A stretch of DNA of 64,000 nucleotides from the NCBI RefSeq assembly GCF_000003195.3, contig NC_012878.2:10590386-10654385 (forward strand). The letters run 5' to 3'. The notes beneath the pieces are model-generated. The model was not told the DNA's origin. It saw only the letters and a list, made by a program, of their open reading frames with translations, and ran no database searches. A program made the translations under genes and the position numbers. The stretch comes from Sorghum bicolor. Taxonomy: Eukaryota; Streptophyta; Magnoliopsida; Poales; Poaceae. Of the stretch, positions 56,126-64,000 are shown piece by piece (within the stretch, counting starts at the first letter, position 1; every line of letters starts with the position of its first letter).

Positions 56126-57148
56126 GGCGGCCTCGTGCCGGGCCGTGCTCGTTTTGGAATTTCTAGAGGCGTGCGTGCGTGTGTGCTGCTACTGCTGGGT
56201 GCGTGCGTGCGCGGGCTGCGTGGGGGCGGTTGGCAGGTCGATCGCAGCCACCTTCCGAGTTCCGACGGTCGGTCGCTCGCTCCCCTGCGCCTGCTAGTGC
56301 CCCCGCCAGCCTGCCGCACCACCGCACTTGCTTCGTCTACAAATTTTCACGGCCACGTCCACGCATCTTTATTACTTCCTCAGCAATACTGCCGGCCGAC
56401 GCGCGCCGGAGTTTGCGGCGGACCTGGGAGGGGGGAGGGAGTGAGGTGAGGGGCAAGGGAGACCGACGGAGCTGCTGCTGGCAGTGCCTCGCTCTTGGCT
56501 CAGTTGGCGTCACGTAGCGCCGCAGTAAACGTGAAGTAAAGCGGACGGCGTGACGCTTTCCGACGCGGAAGCAACCCCCATCATTCATCGTCGTCCATCC
56601 GGGGGTTCAGTCGGGGGCAGGTGTACTCGTGTGTGTGGATCATGTGTGCCAAAGAAGGGTATAGAAGGAACAATGTGGCGATAGAATATAGTAAGATGAA
56701 AGAATTCCTGTAGTGATGGGTAAGGTCCAACTAACACGAGTGCGCATCTTAGATGGGCTGTTGTTGTCTTGTTTACTTCCTTCACTTGTATATACGATTC
56801 TCCCCACCATTAGATTATGTATTATGGATATGCCATGGGATCTTCTGGGTGACAGCAACGTCATACGTATTCTTCCTTCATCTCATTACTCATCAGTCTC
56901 AAGGCGTCCTCGTGGTCTAGAACTGGCGGCCAAGCTTATTGGACAAACGAATGGATTTTTGAAACTTGAATTTGTTTTTTTTTCCTCCTCCAAGTAAACT
57001 AACTTTTTGATAAGAAAAAACAAGAGTAGTGCTGTCTCAATGTGTATCACTAGACTTTGTTCCAACTACCTAGCTTATCCTTATACTACCTAGTACCTAG
57101 CTCGAGAGCCGCTCACCTCGTATGACAATCCGCCAAATTATTAAGGCC
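56126..57148. other. Kinase promoter region and intergenic DNA
   Basis: 56126-56620 is GC-rich and is the likely promoter side of the kinase. 56620-57148 has no recognisable feature. No gene is supported. Confidence 0.5.
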
Positions 57149-57915
57149 TATATATATCCCAATGGCCGGCACCCATGAAAAAGATTTAGTTAAAAAAAAT
57201 CATGTTTTTTTTGCGAAGGGAGAAGGGATTATATTAAAACTTGGCATAATACATCTCTAAATTACATATGTAAAAATCTGAAATAAAAAGTAAACAATAT
57301 TCTGTCTAGATTTTTTCATCTTTTCATTGAATGTTGGAGCCAAAGTACAATCCTCGTACTAAGTCCAACGACCAACCCCAAAATATTAGACATGCCGCAA
57401 GATCCAATGCTTCAGAACTAATCCAAAACGTATCTAAATCGATGAAAGAATATTGATAGTTGCATCGTCAGGAGCAGCATAAGATGCAGATTCATCACAT
57501 TCAAACCTTGGTTTCCTCTCCGCAACCAACGATGGTGACCTATATATATCCCAAGTTGAAAAAATAATGATTTTTTCGAAAGGGAAGGAGGATTATATTA
57601 AAACTCAACATAGTACATCCTAAAATTACATATGGAAAGATCTGAAATAAAAAATAAACAATATTTTATCTAGATTTCTTCATCTTCTTCTTCCCGGCAT
57701 CCCTTGAACAAAGGTGCCAAAGTGCAATCCTTATATCAAATCCAATAACCAACCCCAAGAAACTGGACATGCCACAAGTCTAATGTTTCGGAACTAGTCC
57801 AAAACGCATCTGAATTGATGAGAGAATATCAACATGTGCATTGTCGGGAGCAGCATAAGATGCAAATTCATCACATTTAAACCTTGATTTCCTCTCCGCG
57901 ACCAACGATGATGAC
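57149..57915. repeat. Tandem duplication of about 385 bp, family unknown
   Basis: 57149-57540 and 57541-57915 both open TATATATATCCCAA and share GGATTATATTAAAACT, ACAATATT, GACATGCC, GGAGCAGCATAAGATGCA and CCTCTCCGC words in the same order. They are diverged copies. It is non-coding and probably TE-derived; the family was not recognised. Confidence 0.75.
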
Positions 57916-58409
57916 CCAGAGTAGCTGTCTTCATTGGGGGGCACCTAGAAGCACCCCTTCCCTTGCAGATAATAGCCACAACTTGGCTGTCTATTTGATG
58001 AAATCGACGCCTACAACGACGATCTCGTTGAAGTGTGTTGATCTTTTGGATAGCCCATGGATCCATGTGACTTCCATTTGACATCATTGTGTCCATTGAT
58101 ACAAACCGACATTGATTCAACATGTGAGATGGATCCTGAGTGGATGGATGATGTGTGGGGAGGTGCGCTAGGTCAAGCGACCATGGTGGGGTTGGTCGAT
58201 CCCACCAAGTGGGCCCTAACCATCCTCATCTATCCCATGTGCTCCACAGGTGTTGTTTTCTTCATGTTTTTGCATATTTTTCCTAGCATAAACAAAATCT
58301 CCAAGTACACATGGAACCATATTAATCTGAAACAAAACACTACCTTAGTGTTGGTTTTACTTGTATTTTATTGACATGTTGATAGATAGAAAAACATTTA
58401 GTAGCCATC

Positions 58410-59247
58410 AACAATGATGACTTTGATTGTAATGGCCACACCCTTGGTTCTCATCTTGTGAAGCATGCTCTTCACCCATTGTATCAATTGAATGACTACT
58501 TCATCATTGGAGGAAGAGGTGAAGTCTTGATCGTCACCTTCATCATCATCCTCTTCCTCATCTTTATCATCACTTGAGGAGCTTGAGCTTGTTTCTTTGC
58601 TATCACATGCGAGAGTTATGCTTTTGCTTGATGAAGTAGCTTCTTCTTGACCCATCTTCCATGACATCTCAAATGCCACTAACTTGCTAATGATAAGCAT
58701 CGAGGTCATGGAGCTCAAGTCCTCCATGTTGTGGAGGATGGTGATGATAGATGCATATTTATCATGTGGTATCATGGAGATGATCTTACTCACAATGTTC
58801 GCATCACTTAACTTTTTCAAGCCTATAGAATTGAGCTCATTGACTATTAGATTCAAACCTAAATACATATCTCTACCAAACTCATCTTCTTTTAATTTAA
58901 AAGGGGCCACAGGTTTATTTAGTTAGACAATGTTTTTGTTCATGGACATTACTTGTATCGCCATTGAGCTCATGTAACTTTAACCATATTTCATTTTCTT
59001 TTGTTAAGGTGAACACTTGGTTAAAGATTTTCATGCTAAAGATTCAAACAAGCAAAATTTAGCTATTGCATTTAGATATTTCTTTTTATCACTCGTCGTG
59101 GTGTTTTTTTGGATTCTTTAGGGGTTTCATCTCATCATGAGTTGCTCTCCAACCACGCAAATCTATCACCTCAAGGTAGCAAGCCATTCTAGCACTCAAA
59201 TAGGGGAAGTTAGTGCCATTATAGTGCGAAGGCCTAGAGGTATCCAT
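58410..59247 (-). pseudogene. Copia gag relic
   Basis: On the minus strand, RPSHYNGTNFPYLSARMACY (59089-59247) matches the start of Copia gag (DUF4219-type), and 58417-58910 reads FGRDMYLGLNLIVNELNSIG, then a UBN2-like stretch and an acidic Ser/Asp run before it ends. Stops separate the two pieces, and no LTRs or pol were found. Dead fragment. Confidence 0.7.
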
Positions 59248-59294
59248 CCTTCCCTCTATAAATAATGTCAGCTCAACAATTGTTAAGCCAAAGG

Positions 59295-60007
59295 TGTTGA
59301 TGTAAAAGCTGATCTGCAAACACAAAGGGCTAATACTCGATTCAAATGTTAAGACGTGCCAGCCGATTTGACCTTACTATCGGCAAAGGTGATAACTCGA
59401 ATACTTTGGTCCCGACAACAGCGATGCGCCCGGATGCCACGGCCAAGAGGTATTCACGCGGAACTCGACAATACACCGAGCTTAAGTCGACGAACTCCTA
59501 AGAACTCGTAATGAAAAGGAAAATATGACGAAGTCATCGAAAAAGTAGATGCTGGAATATGAGTAAAAACTTGTATTTGATTGATTGATAGATTTTTCAT
59601 TACAAGGCACTAGGGTCGACATTTATACCCTGCTCAAAGAGCTACAATCAGACACGACTAGGACTCGAATTCCAATAAACAGAATCCGTATACAAAACAA
59701 TTTAAATAACTAAGAAAAGCACAAAACTATCCTCCCGTGACAAACTAGCACACCACCATGGACCAATCGGCAACCTTCATGTTCTCCTTCCGAGTCATCG
59801 GCAGACTCCTCATCGTAGCTATCGACAAAGGCTAACACTGATCATTGGCATGAACACGTCACCACTCATGGACTTAGTCACATTCAGCTGTCCCTTCATC
59901 GGCAACCACCCTCATCGGCAACTCCCTTGCAGACCAGTTACTGTTACCCTACCTTGCCGATCTATACTCTACCGATCCTGGGTACGTGTCCAAAAACGGT
60001 GTCAACA
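59295..60007 (-). repeat. LTR of second Tat-like element
   Basis: Inverted termini TGTTGA and TCAACA. The adjacent CATGCCCCCCAATTTC is a purine tract on the minus strand. The partner LTR is outside the window, so the boundaries are tentative. Confidence 0.6.
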
Positions 60008-60564
60008 CATGCCCCCCAATTTCGGAGTATAAAATCATTAATGCTCCAAAATTCTCTGCAATAATGATGCCTTTCCGCAATTAATCCTCTCAATTTGGTA
60101 ACCAACCGTAGAAGCCGAACAACTCTGGCCCGATTCTTCCGCAGATTCCTCAAATTCCTCAACCTCCCGAACTGGACATCTCCACCATATTCGCCCATCG
60201 GCAATATTACCGTTAGAAGGATCTGCCGATGGACCAACCAGGAAATCCCGCATAGTGAAATATCTCCAGATTATGACTGCTTCCTGTCAAATCACCTGCG
60301 CAATCCCTTGATTACCGTGCGAACAGTTACCATATCCGCCTGAGTACCCTCGGATTTCACAGATACGGCAAAAAGACAAGTCAGATTTGCCCTTGCCCGT
60401 TTTGTCCTATAAATAGTTCCTTCTCGGGTACTCCTTCTCCATCGCATCATTCTATAGCCCCAACTCTGCTTTTCTGGCGGCGACGCTGTTCGAGAGCTCC
60501 GAGAACTTCAACAAGAACCTCCTCCAACAACCCTCAAGTCCTCAATCTTCTCCCCTAATAGGAG

Positions 60565-63500
60565 ATGGCCGTCAACTTCATCGTGCCTGAGGTCAGTTCT
60601 ACTTCTCTCTTGTATTTTTACTGCACTCCTGTTCATCCACAGTTCATCTTACTGAATACCCTTTTTTTTTCTTATTCTTCTTTTTACCCCCAAAAACTAT
60701 TAGGATCTGTCCAATAGAATTGTCATCCCTACCGATCAACCACACCTTCAATGTCTCGGTCCACTAGGGAACCCAGATCCTACCGATTTAATCAACGCAG
60801 AGACAAACAGAATCCCCTTCAGAGCCGAAAACTTTTCTCTAGATCTGTGGAAAGATACCTTCCGCTCTTGGCCCAGCCCTACCAAGGGATGGAAGGATTG
60901 GTTCTTGAGAGTCAGCCATTCAAATGAAGTTCAATGGGGCGAGCGAAAACTGGACTAGTGCATTAGACTATCTCTTGCCGATATGCATAGGAACGAATCA
61001 CTGCTGATTGTTGCATCATATTTCTGGTCAGACACACTTAATGCTTTTGTTTTCGGCCATGGCCCTGCTTCTCCTACTCTTGTCGATGTGCTCATGCTTA
61101 CTGGCTTAGATGTATCCACTGCCGATAGCAGTCACATATTTGACACCACACCTAGTGCTAAAGTGGAAACCCGCTCTATCGGCGGTTGGTCTGGGTACAT
61201 CCAGAAATACCGTAGAACAGGGCCTGTCAACATAAAGGAGCAAACCACCTTCCTGAACATGTGGCTGGACAAATTTGTATTCTGTGGCCGATCGGCAGGA
61301 CGAACTTCTGTCTATTTAGCAGCAGCAGAAAGATTAGCTAATGGTGGCCGATTTCCCCTTGGCCGATACTTGCTCGGCTCGGCTTACCACCTCCTCCATC
61401 AAGTAGCCAGAAAACTCCTACTCGGCCAACCCATCGGCAACTTAGGGGGTCCCTGGTGGTTCATTAATATGTGGCTTAGCCTCCATATGCACAAGCGTCT
61501 TGAGTTCAACCTTTTCACACAACGCTTCCCTAGGGACATAACCGAGGATTATGAATTGGATGAAGAAGAATCGGCAACTCGTCCTCCTCTGAACTTTGGC
61601 GAGGCTGCCATAGTTTTACCTGGTATAGGTGGTAACGCAGACCAGGTTAGCCGATTCTTTCAGACCCTGTACGAAGGCCTAACCAGAGAACAGCGAGCAT
61701 GGATGCCTTATGAAGATCCGGGCACCAGATTTCCTTTGGTCTTCCATCCGTTTAATGATGCTCTCAACAAGGATCACGATGTGATGATGGCAATCATCAC
61801 CCCAAGAGCCATACCAGTTAACTTCTTTGGTGGTGGAAAGGCTTCCATCCAGACCTACGAATTCTACAACCCATCAACACTAGCTCGTCAACTAGCTTTC
61901 GGTCAGCTGCCAATTGCACTTTGTTATGCCGATGTGATAAAATCTAGGGAAACCATCACTAGTCTTCTCGAGTGGACCAGAATAGCTCAACTGCCACCGA
62001 ATGCCGATTCAGATGTCGATCTATCGGCTTGGGTTCCAGCTCTCTTCATTACTCAGGCATATAAACAATGGTAGGAAGAATGGGAAGAACATCTATTTTG
62101 CAGATCAGCTCTCACATACCGTGGATGATCGATCCCCAGTACAGTGTCCCTGATAATACTGTAAGTATTTCAATACCGATGTTTTAATTTCTTCACTGTC
62201 CTTTTCAGTCGGTAACCCCCTTTCTTTGTCACACACAGATTGACGACACACCACCATCGGTCAGCAGGAGTGGCAAGCCGATTGAGCTTTTTCCATCAGG
62301 TCCGATCTCCTCGATTGGCAATAACGCTCCCACCTTGGCTGCTATAATGCATCAGGGTGTACGTCTCAAGAAAGTCACCACCAAGCGGACGAAGGCATCT
62401 CCATCGGTAGCTGCCTCTACTTTAGCACAAGCTTTCAAGGTAAATTTTCAAATTCTTTTACCCATACCGATTCCATTCTTACATCTGTTATACTTATACT
62501 CACAAATTTCCATTGTTGTATCAACAAACCGGCGCATCGGCAAAAACCAGAGGTGTGACTGCCGATGCCCCCCAGTCCAGCCAACCAAAGAGAAAAAGCT
62601 CCAAGAGTACCAGAACCCAAGCGAAGCGCCAGAGAACAGCAACACCTTCTCCCCCTCCAAGGTCACCGATCCAGGTGGAATCTTCTCCCTCTTCTCCAGA
62701 AGTCCAGATACAACAAGCACCATCTTCTCCTCAGCCACAAGAAGAACCCCACACAGAAGAACTCCTGCCAGAGGACCCTCAGCCAGAAGACACATCGGCT
62801 GACGTGCACGAGGAAACTGTCGATCCAGCAAGCCTGGTCATAACATCGGTAGTTTCCTCTATCCAGACAAGCACCGTACTTCCTCAAGGTAACATATTCT
62901 CTATGAAATCATTGCCGATGAACCTACTTCTCCCGTCTTATAATTACTTCTGTTAATCTTTCAGCTGACATAGTCTCATCGGCAACCCCAGCCGATCAGC
63001 CCGTGGTTCCATCGGCATCTTCTAGTCAGAGGTGAGAGATTGCCCTGAAACAAGTAAGTTACCCAATCTCTATCTGCATTATTTATCAATAGTTGACCAT
63101 AGAATAACTTATTTCATTTCCTTTTCAGGAACAGGACTCCCCTGACAGTTTGTTTTCCTTTGCCATCGACATCTCTGAAGATGAAGGCGAGGAGGCAAGT
63201 TCCTCTCGAGCAGTTGGAATCACATCGGCAGAAATCAGGGCAAAATTAGAAGAGTTATCGTCCCTCCTTCATCAAGACATAGCCCAATTGGTCGATGACT
63301 CTGATCCGACCAAGGCCTTGTATAAGACCCTCAGAGGCCAAATTCCCGCCAATGCCGAAGAAATCCTTTTCCAAGCTGCACACCTAGAAAGCCGTCAACT
63401 GCAGTATCAAAGGGCTGCTCAACGCCTTGCCGATAGAGCTGCTCATGCTCAGCTCTCAGAGGAGATGATGAAAGTGAAGCTCCTTGCCGATGAGAAGCAT

Positions 63501-63806
63501 AAGAACATCGACACTCTGGAGTCCTCAAGAGATGTGCTGAAACAAAAGATTTCTGATCTATCGGCGAGAAGGAAAGCCCTGCTGGCAGAACTCAAATAGG
63601 TAGAAGAAGCCTCGTCCCAAGCCCAATAAGAAGAAAGTCAGCTGCCTGAGACGATCAAGATTCTTGAACAAGAGCGAAATGCCCAAGCCCGCAAAGCACT
63701 ACAGATGAAGAAGAAGCTGAAGCCGGTGGAGGGCTCTGCCGATGACGACATAAAGGAGATAGAAGCAGCCAATCAGATGCGCCTGCGTGCCATATCGATG
63801 ATCTAG
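60565..63806 (+). pseudogene. Antisense plant-mobile-domain gene of the second Tat-like element
   Basis: ATG at 60565; exon 1 to 60591 (GTCAGT donor); exon 2 from 60704 after TATTAG, in frame. Exon 2 encodes a plant mobile domain (PMD, aminotransferase-like) with WPSPTKGWKDWFLRVSHSNE, LVDVLMLTGLDVS and GNLGGPWWFINMWLSLHMHK. Later exons include 62239-62439 and a Ser/Pro/Lys-rich exon near 62520-62888, and an exon from 63129 encodes an acidic stretch and a coiled coil. In-frame stops TAG at 60956-60958, 62072-62074 and 63598-63600, plus further stops, mark it as broken. PMD proteins also exist as host silencing factors in plants; here it is transposon-borne. Confidence 0.75.
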
Positions 63807-64000
63807 GCTTTGTTAAACATTTGAATTCTTCATCGGCGGCATATTTGCTCTTTTCTTTTGAACACTCCTAATGTTTTGGTCTAGCCGATAGGACTGTTAT
63901 CGGCACCTTTTAAAACATCAAGTCCGGCCCCCAGACATAGTTTAATCCAGCCGATAGGAATGTTATCGGCATTTAAACTTTTATGCATCGACCTATATGC

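Larger units (their letters stand above)
59295..64000 (-). mobile_element. Second Tat-like Gypsy element, one end only
   Basis: The LTR at 59295-60007 is followed (on minus, preceded) by a purine tract, and then by a gene on the plus strand, the same layout as at 26795-33030. The gene is therefore antisense to the element, and this LTR is its 3' LTR. The rest of the element, including any gag-pol, lies beyond the window. The hexamer ATCGGC/GCCGAT is extremely frequent here. Confidence 0.65.

Noticed and set aside
1..64000. tRNA or rRNA genes
   Set aside because: No cloverleaf or rRNA-like segment was recognised; PBS sequences only match tRNA 3' ends. A tRNAscan run would settle it.

Overview
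The window is nuclear DNA of a grass. The TE families and the GC-rich GDSL exons suggest an Andropogoneae species such as Sorghum, but that is inference and no species marker was read. Evidence for a plant nuclear genome: GT-AG introns, many TWA-flanked Tourist and TA-flanked Stowaway MITEs, Copia and Ty3/Gypsy retrotransposons nested in each other, a LINE relic and a 100-N assembly gap.

Three host genes are supported. (1) A GDSL esterase/lipase, + strand, 9956-12650, 3 exons, 383 aa. (2) A second, related GDSL esterase/lipase, + strand, 45021-49664, 4 exons, 395 aa, with GNS in place of GDS at the nucleophile motif. (3) A membrane receptor-like Ser/Thr kinase, - strand, 54968-51084, 7 coding exons, 515 aa, with two introns predicted in the 5' UTR and a uORF overlapping its start codon. 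The GDSL pair is probably an old local duplication, now separated by about 32 kb that is mostly transposon.

Layout. 1-9.8 kb: intergenic, MITEs and microsatellites. 9.8-12.7 kb: GDSL-1, with a Tourist MITE in intron 2. 12.7-16.4 kb: a gene-free stretch followed by MITEs. 16.4-44.9 kb: a five-level nest. A LINE relic holds a hAT element and an old Copia element; that Copia gag holds an Athila-like Gypsy element; the Gypsy gag holds a Sirevirus-like Copia element; the 3' LTR of that Copia holds a young Tat-clade Gypsy element on the minus strand. Target-site duplications (ACTC, ACCGT, CTCGT) and reading frames that rejoin across insertions support the order. LTR divergence rises outward (about 0.3, 0.6, 1.3 and 4 percent by eye). 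45-49.7 kb: GDSL-2, whose 3.3-kb last intron holds a tandem duplication and MITEs. 51-56.1 kb: kinase gene. 57.1-59.3 kb: a tandem repeat and a Copia gag relic. 59.3-64 kb: one end of a second Tat-like element.

The most interesting content is in the two Tat-like elements. Each carries, antisense to the element, a long gene with spliceosomal introns. In the first (28761-33030) all six exons join in frame into a 1297-aa protein with a putative-gypsy-transposon-type N-terminus and a long coiled coil, although the element itself has lost protease, RT, RNase H and most of integrase. In the second (60565-63806) the N-terminus is a plant-mobile-domain type, the C-terminus is again coiled coil, and stops have broken it. 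That element is also saturated with the hexamer ATCGGC/GCCGAT.
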